From JADKFD01 sp050250665 (GTDB lineage Bacteria; Pseudomonadota; Gammaproteobacteria; Xanthomonadales; SZUA-5): 64,000 nucleotides of DNA. Location of the stretch: contig JBFWOF010000023.1 of assembly GCA_050250665.1 (NCBI GenBank), positions 1-64,000 of the forward strand, in the 5' to 3' direction. The notes under the pieces were generated by a model. It searched no databases. It was not told the origin of the DNA and saw only the letters and a program-made list of their open reading frames with translations. Made by a program: the position numbers and the translations under genes. This document shows positions 52,604 to 61,672 of this stretch, piece after piece. Positions within the stretch are counted from its first letter, which is position 1. Each line of letters begins with the position of its first letter.

Positions 52604-55600
52604 ATGATCGCCCTCACCCTCGGTCTGGCCGCGGCACTGCCGCTGGCGGCAGCAGCCGCCACCCGCCACTCCGGCGACTGGTCGATGATCGAGGCTGCCC
52701 GTTCGGCCGGCGGTGGCTGGGTGCAGCCCGCGCCGTTCGCACCAGATGCGGTGATCAAGCAGCTGCTGCCTGCGTCGGAAGCACTGGCCGCCAGCGCAGC
52801 ACCAGCCGCAGGCAAGGCCAGACGTGAACCCGCCGACGGCCCCACTGCACGCGCTGACTGGTTCTACTCACAACGTGCCTATCCGCAGAAACTGATTCCC
52901 GCCGGGGCCCGACTGCGGGCATTGGCGCAAACCGAGAAGGTCGTCGAATACCGCGGGCGCGACAAGGCCAGCAGTGCGAGCCCGTGGACACTGGTCGGCC
53001 CGGTTGGGTTCAATTCGCGCATCGAACCCACCTGGGGTCAGATGAGTGGCCGCGTCCGCGCCATGGCGATCGACCCCAGCAATTCCAATCGTTTGCTGCT
53101 GGGCACCGCCACCGGCGGCGTCTGGCTGAGCAGCGATGCTGGCGCCAGCTGGACCGCACTGACTGACTCTCAACCGTCGCTGGCCATCGGCGCGGTGGCC
53201 ATCGACCCGAGCAATCCCAATGTCTTCTACGCCGGAACCGGCGAGGGCAATGGCAGCTACTACGGGGTGGGTATCCTCAAGAGCACCGACGCCGGCGCCA
53301 GCTGGACGGTCATCGGCGCCAATGAATTCAACCGTGGCTCCATTGCCGGGCTGGCGGTGTCACCGGACGGCAACGTCGTCGTCGCCTGCGCACTGGCCGG
53401 CAACTTCCTCGGTTCGTCGGCCTCACCCAGGAGCGATGTCGGCGGTGTCTATCGCTCCACCGATGGCGGTCAGACCTTTACTCAAACCCAGAACAACTTC
53501 TGCGCCGGCCTGGCCGTGGCCGGTGCCAACTTCAACATCATGTACCACTCGGCCACCGGCGTCGGCGCGGCCAATGGCTTGTACAAATCCACCGATGGCG
53601 GCGCCAGCTGGACCCAGCTCACCAGCGCCGTCAACGGCGCCGAAGTGGAACGCCTGGCCATCGGCGTGTCGCCTGACGGCAATCGCGTCTACATCGGCGG
53701 CAAGGTCGGCGGCGATGTGGTGCTGCAAAATTCCAGCGACGGCGGCGGCAGCTGGAGCACACCGGTGGCCACCGCCATTCCGGAAGAGGTCAACGCCGCC
53801 AGTTTTCAGCTCTATTGCGAAAAGCAATGCGGTTACGACAACGCGGTGGCGGTCAATCCCTTCAATGTGAGTGATGTCTTTTACGCCGGCGTCGGCTCCT
53901 ACCGCAGCACGGATGGCGGCGCCACCTTCACCCAGGTGGGAGCCAACAACACCGGCGGCGGTCCGCTGCATGTCGATCACCATCTGGTGCTGTTCGATCC
54001 CAACAGTCAGGGCGTGATCTACAGCGGCAATGATGGCGGCATCTACCGATCGGCCGACAACGGTGCCACCTGGACCTCGATCGGCGGCACGCTGGCGACC
54101 CTGCAGCCCTACCATGTGTCGCTGCATCCGACCAATCGCGAGATCCTGTACACCGGCAACCAGGACAACGGCACCACCCGCCGCACCGACAGCAATGTCT
54201 GGACCGAAATCGGCGGCGGCGATGGCGGCTATTCGGCCGTCAATCATGCCAATCCGCAGATCGTCTATTCCTCGGCGACCAATCTGTCGCTGAGCAAGTC
54301 CGACAACGGCGGCGAGACCAATAACGCGGCCATCACCCAGGTGCCCAAGGAAGCCAACGAACCGGTGGGCTTCATTGCGCCCTTCGTCATGGATCCGGTC
54401 AACCCGGAGATTCTGTATGCCGGCACCAGCCGGGTATGGCGCACCGCCGACGGCGCTCAGACCTGGACCGCCATCAGCCCGGCGCTCGCCACCAACCCCG
54501 AGGCCTACATCACCCAGATCGCGATCGCCCGGTCGGATACGTCGGTGATCTACACCGTGGCCTCGGACGGCAGTGTGGCGCGCAGCAATGCGGCCGGGTT
54601 TGCCCAGATCAACAAGGCACCGTTGCCGGGACGTTATGCCAGCTCCATCGCCATCAGCCCCACCGATCCCAACACCGCCTATGTCGGTTTCTCCGGCTTC
54701 AACGACACCACGCCGTCAACGCCTGGGCACATCTTCAAGACCACCGACGCCGGCGCCAGCTGGACCGATGTCTCGGCCAATCTGCCGGATGTGCCGGTCA
54801 ATGCCCTCGCCATCAATCCGGGCGCAGCGGACGAGATCTATGCGGGTACCGACACCGGCGTGTTCATCAGCCTGGATGGCGGCGGCAGCTGGGCCAGGAT
54901 GACCGGCGGACTGCCCAATGCCGGCGTCAGCACGCTGGCGGTCAATGCCACCACCAACATCCTGGTGGCCGGCACCTATGGTCGCAGCGTCTGGCGCACT
55001 GGCCTCAGTGGTTCGGCACCGGCCAATGCGAACTACACGGCGATGTATTACAACCCGGACAATGCCGGCTACGGCGTGGCGGTGACCCATCAGGACAACA
55101 CCGTGGTGGCGATCTGGTACACCTACAACCCGGACGGCCGCCCCACCTGGTACACCGCCGCCACCACTCGCCAGGCCGATGGCAGTTATCGCGGCAACTA
55201 CCTGCTCAACACCGGCACGCCGCTGGCGCAGATCAACGGATCGCCGGCATCCACGACCAACATGCCGCTGGGCGAAGTGGACCTGGTCTTCGGCGCCAAC
55301 GGCCAGCTCGATTTCGGCTTCACGCCGACCGGTGCCGCCAACCAGCGCCGCGCCCTGCAGCCGCTGCCGCTGTCGGCCACCGCGCTCGTCTGCAACTTCA
55401 CCACCGAGCCCCGCACCAATGCCAGCAACTTCACCGATCTGTGGTGGAACCCGAACGAGAGCGGCTGGGGCCTGAGCATCCTCAATCAGGGCAATCTGAT
55501 CTTCCTGGCCTGGTACACCTACGCCGACGACGGGCAGCCGCAGTGGCTGACCTCGGTGCTGACCCGGCAAGCCGACGGCAGCTACAGCGGCCGTCTCAAT

Positions 55601-55798
55601 CGCACCGCATCCGGCACCCCGTACACCACGCCGCCCGTGGGCAATGTCACACCCTTCCCGGTGCCCGAGGTGGGCGACGTCACGCTGAATTTCAGCAATG
55701 GCGAAACCGGCACCCTGGGCTATGTGGTCGATGGCGTGACCCAGAGCAAGGCGATACAGCGCCTTGTGTTTGGTACCCAGGTGCAGATCTGCCAGTAA
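52604..55798 (+). CDS. Secreted BNR/sortilin-type beta-propeller protein with duplicated C-terminal domain
   Basis: 1064 residues from the ATG at 52604 (MIALTLGLAAALPLAAAAA, signal peptide); an upstream TTG at 52469 would add 45 residues and is less likely. Residues about 130-830 are a propeller with many BNR/Asp-box repeats of the type 'STDAGASWT' (SSDAGASWTALTD, KSTDAGASWTVIG, RTADGAQTWTAIS), as in sialidase-like/VPS10-sortilin proteins. No catalytic sialidase residues are obvious. The last 260 residues contain two copies of the W-x-NP..SG-x-G domain (NYTAMYYNPDNAGYGVAVTH; FTDLWWNPNESGWGLSILNQ), each followed by a WYTY-x2-DG-x-P-x-W block. The protein at 16291 has the same domain. Function unknown; probably surface-exposed or secreted. 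Confidence 0.8.
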   Translation: MIALTLGLAAALPLAAAAATRHSGDWSMIEAARSAGGGWVQPAPFAPDAVIKQLLPASEALAASAAPAAGKARREPADGPTARADWFYSQRAYPQKLIPAGARLRALAQTEKVVEYRGRDKASSASPWTLVGPVGFNSRIEPTWGQMSGRVRAMAIDPSNSNRLLLGTATGGVWLSSDAGASWTALTDSQPSLAIGAVAIDPSNPNVFYAGTGEGNGSYYGVGILKSTDAGASWTVIGANEFNRGSIAGLAVSPDGNVVVACALAGNFLGSSASPRSDVGGVYRSTDGGQTFTQTQNNFCAGLAVAGANFNIMYHSATGVGAANGLYKSTDGGASWTQLTSAVNGAEVERLAIGVSPDGNRVYIGGKVGGDVVLQNSSDGGGSWSTPVATAIPEEVNAASFQLYCEKQCGYDNAVAVNPFNVSDVFYAGVGSYRSTDGGATFTQVGANNTGGGPLHVDHHLVLFDPNSQGVIYSGNDGGIYRSADNGATWTSIGGTLATLQPYHVSLHPTNREILYTGNQDNGTTRRTDSNVWTEIGGGDGGYSAVNHANPQIVYSSATNLSLSKSDNGGETNNAAITQVPKEANEPVGFIAPFVMDPVNPEILYAGTSRVWRTADGAQTWTAISPALATNPEAYITQIAIARSDTSVIYTVASDGSVARSNAAGFAQINKAPLPGRYASSIAISPTDPNTAYVGFSGFNDTTPSTPGHIFKTTDAGASWTDVSANLPDVPVNALAINPGAADEIYAGTDTGVFISLDGGGSWARMTGGLPNAGVSTLAVNATTNILVAGTYGRSVWRTGLSGSAPANANYTAMYYNPDNAGYGVAVTHQDNTVVAIWYTYNPDGRPTWYTAATTRQADGSYRGNYLLNTGTPLAQINGSPASTTNMPLGEVDLVFGANGQLDFGFTPTGAANQRRALQPLPLSATALVCNFTTEPRTNASNFTDLWWNPNESGWGLSILNQGNLIFLAWYTYADDGQPQWLTSVLTRQADGSYSGRLNRTASGTPYTTPPVGNVTPFPVPEVGDVTLNFSNGETGTLGYVVDGVTQSKAIQRLVFGTQVQICQ

Positions 55799-55821
55799 GC
55801 TGCTCTTGATGCAATGAATGT

Positions 55822-55850
55822 TCCGGGCAGGCCACCACGGCCTGCCCGGA
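55822..55850. terminator. Bidirectional hairpin terminator
   Basis: Perfect 12-bp arms TCCGGGCAGGCC / GGCCTGCCCGGA with loop ACCAC lie between the stop of the BNR protein and the stop of the convergent GNAT gene, one base from the latter. Strong hairpin but a weak T-tract. Confidence 0.75.
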
Positions 55851-55851
55851 C

Positions 55852-56316
55852 TCACTCAGGCAGACGCCGACGCAAGGCCAGATTGCTGCCGCCGAATCCG
55901 GCGCGAGCGTACAGCCGTCGGGCCTCGACATTGTCGGCCGTGGTTTCCACGGTCAAGGCCACGGCACCAAAGGCCCAGGGATGATCGGGCTCGGCCAGTT
56001 CCCGCAACAGCCGCGCCGCCCAGCCACGACCGCGACGCTCAGGCACGACGTAGAGTTCGTCCACGGCACAGGTTTCGCCGCCCAGTTCGTTCGACCAGAA
56101 CGCGATCAGCAGCGCGTAGCCGCTGATGCTTCCAGCACAGTCCAGCACCAGCGCCAGTCCGCGGCCAGGTTGCTCACGCAGAAAGTCCAGCGTGCGCTGG
56201 ATGGACTCCACCGGCACCGGATCGGCAGCTGGATCTTCGATGTAAAGCGCCTGGCACAAGGCCACGATGGCCTCGTCATCAGCGGGGGTTGCGGTTCGCC
56301 ACATGCGTTCAAGCAT
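55852..56316 (-). CDS. GNAT-family acetyltransferase
   Basis: 154 residues from the ATG at 56316 (MLERMWRTATPADD); the open frame upstream has coding-unlike composition and overlaps the divergent gene's control region. One GNAT domain: RTATPADDEAIVALCQALY, AVDELYVVPERRGRGWAARLLREL with the acetyl-CoA loop R/Q-x-x-G-x-G/A, and VETTADNVEARRLYARAGF. The substrate is not predictable. Separated by about 235 bp from the divergent propeller protein gene. Confidence 0.85.
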   Translation of the reverse strand: MLERMWRTATPADDEAIVALCQALYIEDPAADPVPVESIQRTLDFLREQPGRGLALVLDCAGSISGYALLIAFWSNELGGETCAVDELYVVPERRGRGWAARLLRELAEPDHPWAFGAVALTVETTADNVEARRLYARAGFGGSNLALRRRLPE

Positions 56317-56551
56317 AACGTCAGATTGGCGGCCTGCCCTTCGCCCCCTCGCATGATTCGGACGGCGCACGGACTGCGGGTGGTCCCGGGCACCGTCTCG
56401 CCGACGCTTCGCAGCTGATTGCCGATCGACTTGCGCCGCGGCCGCCGACAGCGCCAGCCTTGGCGCATGGTCCGGTGGTTGACAAAACATGCGAGGAACG
56501 ATGTTTCGTCCTGTTACAATCTTGATCCTGCCCAGGCTGGAGGCCTCGGGA

Positions 56552-58909
56552 GTGTCGCAAATCCACAGACATCGAGTAGCGATCCTGCTGGCGCTGTCCA
56601 GCATGATGTCTGTCGCCGGGCTCCACGCCGAAGACTTGCTGATCCCGACCCTGGCGCTCAATCAGCCTCAGCGCTCGGCGGTGGACGGCACCGGCGTCTG
56701 GCGCGTGGAGTTGAGTGTGGGCCGGCGCGTTTCATTGTTGATCGACGCCCAGACCCTTCTGGATCGGAGTGCCGTGGTCGGTGAGTTCCCGAGGGACTAC
56801 CTGCCGACTCAGCTCTATCCCGACGGTCTCAGCGATGGCCCACTGACCGGCCTGGCCGGCGGCGGCAGCGCCGGGTTCGAGTCGCCCCAGCAGTATGTGG
56901 TCCGCGATGCTGCAGGAGGACTTCGGTGGCAACGCAGGGCTCTGGCTGCGGCAACGCGGGGCGATGGCTCCGGGGCCGTGGTTCTGGCACAAGGCGACCA
57001 TCTGGACTATTGCGATATCGACGCCAACGGCAGCGAACTTGGCTGCACATCCCTCGGTGAATTCCCCTACGCCTATGCCGCGGACATCGCGCTTGACGCG
57101 CGTGGCGGCGCCCTTGTCGTCTGGCAGGCAAGCGTATGGTGGCCGCCCTCAGGCTTGGAAAACCGCCCGCGGCTGCTCGGTACCCGACTCGGTCCGGGGC
57201 GACGGCTGCGCTGGCATCGGACGCTCGGCGAAACCTTGTTTTACGCAGGCAGTCTGTCGCTGCTTGACGATGATGCCCTGGTGGCCTTCCATGGCCGCCA
57301 CGGCGCCGAGATCCAGCGCCTTTCCGGCAGCGACGGGCATCTGATCTGGCGGCGCCTGCCGCAGCCACCCAAGGCCGGCCAAGGCCCCAGCTGGCAGGCT
57401 GATGCCGAGGGTATCTGGCTGCTCTGGTCGACCCGCGGCGGCAGTACCGATATCGAGCGCATCGACGGCAACGGCGAAACCCGCGTGCGAGCGCCGGCTC
57501 CAGGCGCACAATTTCCCTCAATGGCGGTGTTTCCGGGCAGGGGCCTGGCGATCTGGGGGGCACTGACCGACATTGGTCGCACCCCGCGCGGCTCTGATCT
57601 GGCCTGGTACGACTGGTCTGGCGAGCTGCGCTGGAGACTCCAGACCAGTGACGAGCTACGCATCGCCACGGTCAATCTGGGCCCGCGCCATCTGCTGCTC
57701 GGACTACGCCAAGGCCGCGACACCCCGTCGACGGTTTTGCAGCAAAGGTCCATCGAAACCGGTGCGCTGCAACGTAGCCGCGTCATCGACAGACTGCCGC
57801 TACCGGCTCTGAATTGGGATGCACCCTTGTCGATCGGCCAGGAGATCTGGGTCTTGGCGCGGAGCAGACAGTCGCTGGCGCGACCCGACCCGGTATTGGT
57901 GCGAGCCACGCCGGATGGCGTCCGTTATCAACCGATCGAGGCCGATTCCCCGGTGTGCTGCCTGCAGGCGGTCGCCGGCAGTAGGCATACGGCGGCAGTT
58001 GTGCTGGAGACCTCCCCTGGCGCCGTTCGAGTGCTGGATCACCAGGGGCATTTGCGATGGCGCATCGACACCGCAAGCGTCGGCCGCAGCGGTCAACTCG
58101 CGGCGATAGACGATGACCGCCTGCAGGGGCTATTGCTCCGATCGGCCGGTGTGGAACGCCTGCGCTGGGATGACCGCAGCGGTGTACTGCTCGACCGACA
58201 GCTGCTGCCCGAAGTATCCGTCTGGTCCCTGCTTCCTCACATTCTGCAGCAGCGCGATGGCAGCGCGGTGCTGGCGCTGGACGCCGTGGTTCTGCACTTG
58301 GATTCCGATGGCCGGGTCAGCGACAGCGGGCGCTTGCCCACGTCCGAGTGCACGCGGTGGTTCTCCCATGCCGGCGCCCTGGCCCAAGGCATGCTGCTGC
58401 AGCGAGATGGCTGGTGCGTGCCAAACGACGACACACCCTTGCTGGCATGGATCAATTCTGTGGGCCGAATTGCCTGGGTGTCGGTTCCGACCCGAACCAT
58501 TCGAGCTTTGCAGAACTTGGGCGTCGATGACTACGCCTTGAGCTACTCCGATGCCGGCACAACGCTCGCGCAACTGCATCTCGATAGTGAAACGGTGCTG
58601 GCGGACCATCCGATTCCGGTCGGCTATGTGCCGGTCGATATGGCCACCCATGGGACCAAGCTGATCGTCTTGGCCAGGGTCCGCCAGTCGTCACCAACCG
58701 GCGGGCTGCTGCAGCCGCATGCACTGCTGGAATTCAACCCAGACCAACGCAGCTGGCGTGTACTCGAACAGTCCCTGCCAGCCGGCCATTCGGGCTTCAT
58801 CCGGGCCGCAGGCGAGCAACTTTATGTGTGGTTGTCGCTCAACGAGCAAAGCGCTCAGAGCGGCGGGCGCGCCGCCATCATTCGAGTCTTGCCGCAGACA
58901 TCGGACTAA
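56552..58909 (+). CDS. Exported PQQ-like beta-propeller protein
   Basis: 785 residues from a GTG at 56552, chosen because GGAGG lies nine bases upstream and the signal peptide (VAILLALSSMMSVAGLHA) then sits at the N-terminus. An ATG at 56489 would add 21 residues. The body is a set of about 40-residue repeats with WRR/LRW and 'G.L.W...' elements (DGHLIWRRLPQPPKAG, SGELRWRLQTSDE, QGHLRWRID), as in PQQ/YncE-like propellers. No catalytic or cofactor residues stand out. A TACAAT -10-like hexamer is at 56515, but no partner -35 is at the right distance. Function unknown. Confidence 0.65.
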   Translation: MSQIHRHRVAILLALSSMMSVAGLHAEDLLIPTLALNQPQRSAVDGTGVWRVELSVGRRVSLLIDAQTLLDRSAVVGEFPRDYLPTQLYPDGLSDGPLTGLAGGGSAGFESPQQYVVRDAAGGLRWQRRALAAATRGDGSGAVVLAQGDHLDYCDIDANGSELGCTSLGEFPYAYAADIALDARGGALVVWQASVWWPPSGLENRPRLLGTRLGPGRRLRWHRTLGETLFYAGSLSLLDDDALVAFHGRHGAEIQRLSGSDGHLIWRRLPQPPKAGQGPSWQADAEGIWLLWSTRGGSTDIERIDGNGETRVRAPAPGAQFPSMAVFPGRGLAIWGALTDIGRTPRGSDLAWYDWSGELRWRLQTSDELRIATVNLGPRHLLLGLRQGRDTPSTVLQQRSIETGALQRSRVIDRLPLPALNWDAPLSIGQEIWVLARSRQSLARPDPVLVRATPDGVRYQPIEADSPVCCLQAVAGSRHTAAVVLETSPGAVRVLDHQGHLRWRIDTASVGRSGQLAAIDDDRLQGLLLRSAGVERLRWDDRSGVLLDRQLLPEVSVWSLLPHILQQRDGSAVLALDAVVLHLDSDGRVSDSGRLPTSECTRWFSHAGALAQGMLLQRDGWCVPNDDTPLLAWINSVGRIAWVSVPTRTIRALQNLGVDDYALSYSDAGTTLAQLHLDSETVLADHPIPVGYVPVDMATHGTKLIVLARVRQSSPTGGLLQPHALLEFNPDQRSWRVLEQSLPAGHSGFIRAAGEQLYVWLSLNEQSAQSGGRAAIIRVLPQTSD

Positions 58910-58911
58910 GC

Positions 58912-58940
58912 CGGGGGGCCGCGCTGGCGCGCGTCCCTCC
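58912..58940. repeat. Half REP of the RAYT-associated family
   Basis: GGGGGGCCGCGCTGGCGCGC...GTCCCTCC after the propeller stop matches the right-hand half of the 69-bp REPINs at 36-37 kb in inverted form. It lies in the 31-bp gap between this stop and the stop of the convergent LysR gene. Confidence 0.55.
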
Positions 58941-59895
58941 TCAAACCGCGCCCTTCGATGGACTTGCTGCATGGACATCAGCTCCGCTTCGCGTCGGTGC
59001 CAGCGTCGGATGGGCGGCGAACTCGGCCACCAGAAAGTCCATGACCACACGAACCTTGGGCGCCAGGTATCGGCGTGAGGAATAGACCGCAGTGATCGCC
59101 ATGGGCTCGGGCTCGAAGGCTTCGAGGATACGCTCCAGTCCGGCAGCCTCAAGGGTATCGCTGAAATGCCAGGTGGGCAGGATGCCTATGCCCCACCCCG
59201 GCCACGGCGGCGCGCACCGCCTCCGAATTGTTGCTGCGCAGACGCCCGCTCACCCTCACCGCGACGGCGCCATCGGGGCTGGCGAACTGCCAGAGCTCTG
59301 GCGTGCTCAGGCTGCTGAAGAGCACACACTCGTGAGCGCCGAGTTCCTGCGGGTGTTGCGGCCGGCCGCGTCTGGCCAGATAGGCCGGCGCAGCCAGCGT
59401 GATCCGCTGGGTGGTACCTATGGGCCGGGCAATCAGCTGCTCATCGGCCACTTCGCCGATGCGGATGGCCAGATCGATGCCCTCTTCCACCAGATCGACC
59501 TTGGCCTCTCCCATCACCAGATCCACCGCCAGCTCGGGATACTGGGTCAACAATTTCGGCATCAACGGTGCCAGGTGCATGCGTCCAAAGACCACCGGGC
59601 AGGCCAGACGCAGCACGCCTCTGGGCGCCGACTTGCCCTTGCCGACCACGCCCTCGGCGTCGTCCACCGCAGCCAGCACGCGCAGCGCCTGGGCATAGAA
59701 GGCGCGACCGTCCTCGGTCACCGACAGCGCCCGCGTGCTCCGCTGCAGCAACAGCGTGCCCAGATGCCGTTCCAGCGCGGCCACCTGGCGCGAAATGCTG
59801 GGTTGGCTGGTCTGCAATTCGGCTGCGACGGCGCTGAATGAACCGGTCTCCACGACCCGGACATAGCTTCGATACCAGTTCAGCACGTCTGCCAT
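58941..59895 (-). pseudogene. LysR-family regulator, frame-shifted
   Basis: The reading frame from the ATG at 59895 shows a LysR N-terminus (FSAVAAELQTSQPSISRQVA ALERHLG HTH) and the ligand domain through VRAAVAGVG. It then ends in an unrelated tail at 59149. One frame over, the sequence continues as IGILPTWHFSDTLEAAGLER and on to LAPKVRVVMDFLVAEFAAHP, a normal LysR C-terminus, stopping at 58941. One extra C in the CCCC at 59191-59194 accounts for the shift; without it the protein is 317 residues, the family length. It is either a recent pseudogene or a sequencing/assembly error. Confidence 0.8.
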
Positions 59896-60050
59896 GCCGG
59901 ATCAGGCCTTATCCAGAACCCCAAGTGGCGTCGATTTTGCAACATTCATACGGTTGATGCATGAACCCTAGGCGTTCTATCCGGGTTATCAAACATCTGG
60001 CGCATACCGATACTGCAACTCATCGCCATTCACTGGAGTTGTCCGTGTCC

Positions 60051-60407
60051 ATGAACTCAGCTTCTCACGCGATGCGTACCGCACTGATCATTGCGGTCGG
60101 CATCATCATGGCTTCCACGGCAGCAACCCTGGTCACACCCAGCGCTGTGGCCGCATTGCTGTGCAGCGCCCTGCTGCTCGCCTTCGTCGTGCTCGCCCAG
60201 GAGCTGAATCGCCAGCCCGGCCAGACCGACTCACGCCGCCCGGGCCTGGCTTTGATCGCCGTGCTGGCTTTGAGCAGTCTGATCATCGCTTTGGTCAATC
60301 CTTCGGCGATGCCGCGCCTGCTACCGATGCTGGGTGTTGCTGGCTGGCTGGCGCTCCTGCCACGCCGCGGCCAAAGCCCCAAGCCTGACGAGACGGTGCC
60401 ATGCTGA
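60051..60407 (+). CDS. Small membrane protein of unknown function
   Basis: 118 residues from the ATG at 60051; a GTG two codons upstream is equally close to the GGAG ribosome site. Four hydrophobic helices (LIIAVGIIMASTAATLV; AALLCSALLLAFVVLAQ; LALIAVLALSSLIIALV; LLPMLGVAGWLALLP). No family is recognised. It overlaps the rhodanese gene by seven bases, so the two are co-translated. Confidence 0.6.
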   Translation: MNSASHAMRTALIIAVGIIMASTAATLVTPSAVAALLCSALLLAFVVLAQELNRQPGQTDSRRPGLALIAVLALSSLIIALVNPSAMPRLLPMLGVAGWLALLPRRGQSPKPDETVPC

Positions 60408-60772
60408 AATCGGTGCTGGGCTATGAGCTGTTGTCGCCGGCAGCCCTGAACAAGCTGCGCAGCGACCCGGCGGTGGTGATCTTCGATGCCAATGCCAAAC
60501 ACAGCTGGCTGCTCGCGCGGGTTCCGGGCGCACGGCATCTGGACACACTGGACTTTGGCGCGGCGCAGTTGCCCGCGGACCGGAGCACTACATTGGTCTT
60601 CTATTGCTCGAACTTCTTCTGCAGCAAGGCGCCCAAGGCGGCGCGCCGGGCCCGGGCCATGGGTTTCGAGCGTGTGCAGGTGCTCGCCACCGGCATCGCG
60701 GGATGGATTGCCGCCGGACTACCGGTGGAACAGGGTGTGCAGGCACAGAGCGGCGACGCCATCCCTGCCTGA
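60401..60772 (+). CDS. Rhodanese-like sulfurtransferase domain protein
   Basis: 123 residues. Single rhodanese domain: SDPAVVIFDANAKHSWLLAR, VPGARHLDTLDF, active-site Cys in TLVFYCSNFFCSKAPKAARR, and VQVLATGIAGWIAAGLPV. The active loop has a second Cys five residues on (C-SNFF-C), which is unusual for a standard CRxGxR loop. Cytoplasmic; coupled to the small membrane protein. Probable role in sulfane-sulfur handling or as a redox sensor; this is inference. Confidence 0.85.
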   Translation: MLKSVLGYELLSPAALNKLRSDPAVVIFDANAKHSWLLARVPGARHLDTLDFGAAQLPADRSTTLVFYCSNFFCSKAPKAARRARAMGFERVQVLATGIAGWIAAGLPVEQGVQAQSGDAIPA

Positions 60773-60829
60773 GAATTGCTCCCCGCTTGGCCGATCCGTT
60801 ATCGTCGGTGCGGAGCGGGGGGAAGCAAG

Positions 60830-61672
60830 ATGCTGAGTCAGCAGCAGAAGCAGGACTACGAGCAGACGGGCTACGTGGTGCTGGAGGATTTCAAGTCAGC
60901 CGCGGAGATCGCTGCGGTGCGCGAACGCGCCCAGCATTACATCGACCAGTTCGATCCCCGATCGACCCGCAGCGTCTTCACCACACGCGATCAGGCGCTG
61001 GCGACCGATCACTATTTTCTCGACTCGGCCGATCAGATCCGCTGTTTCTTCGAGGAAGAGGCCTTCACCGAGGACGGCCAGCTGCGCCAGCCCAAACATC
61101 TCTCGATCAACAAGATCGCGCATGCCATGCACGATCTGGATCCGGTCTTCGACGAGTTCTCGCGCGGTCCGGCGCTGGCAGCGGTGGCCGAGGATCTGGG
61201 CCTGAATCAGCCGCTGCTGTGGCAATCGATGTACATCTTCAAGCAGCCCGGCATCGGCGGCGAAGTGGGCTGGCACCAGGATGCCACTTTCCTGCACACC
61301 GATCCGATCAGCGTGACGACGTTCTGGTTCGCGCTGGAAGATGCCACCCTCGACAACGGCTGTCTGTGGGTGGAGCCCGGCGGCCACCGCGGGCCGCTGC
61401 GCGAGATGTTTGTCCGTGAAGGCAATCAGGTCAGCAAGCAGCGTCTGGACCCGACGCCCTGGCCCGGCACCGAACGCGCCAAGCCGCTGCCGGTGCGCGC
61501 CGGCACCCTGGTCTGCTTTCACGGCCTGCTGCCGCACTACAGCGCGCCGAACCGCTCCGCGCGCTCGCGGCACGCCTATTCCTTGCATGTCACCGATGCG
61601 AACACCCGCTACTCGGCCAGCAACTGGCTGCAGCGCAGCCCCGAAGGACCGCCGCTGCGCGGCTTTCGATAG
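60830..61672 (+). CDS. Phytanoyl-CoA dioxygenase-family protein (PhyH)
   Basis: 280 residues from the ATG at 60830, with GGGGGAAG upstream. Fe(II)/2-oxoglutarate dioxygenase of the PhyH class. The HxD pair lies in VGWHQDATFLHTDPISVTTF, the distal His is in FHGLLPHYSAPNRSARSRHA with the 2-oxoglutarate Arg following, and TFWFALEDATLDNGCLWVEP and GSHR-type GGHRG are typical. The opening KQDYEQTGYVVLEDF is the usual PhyH start. It should hydroxylate a small molecule; the substrate is unknown. The repeat array begins 17 bp after its stop. Confidence 0.9.
   Translation: MLSQQQKQDYEQTGYVVLEDFKSAAEIAAVRERAQHYIDQFDPRSTRSVFTTRDQALATDHYFLDSADQIRCFFEEEAFTEDGQLRQPKHLSINKIAHAMHDLDPVFDEFSRGPALAAVAEDLGLNQPLLWQSMYIFKQPGIGGEVGWHQDATFLHTDPISVTTFWFALEDATLDNGCLWVEPGGHRGPLREMFVREGNQVSKQRLDPTPWPGTERAKPLPVRAGTLVCFHGLLPHYSAPNRSARSRHAYSLHVTDANTRYSASNWLQRSPEGPPLRGFR

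Noticed and set aside
56479..56520. TTGACA and TACAAT as a promoter for the propeller protein
   Set aside because: They are about 30 bases apart, far from the 16-18 bp needed. Neither has a partner at the right distance.
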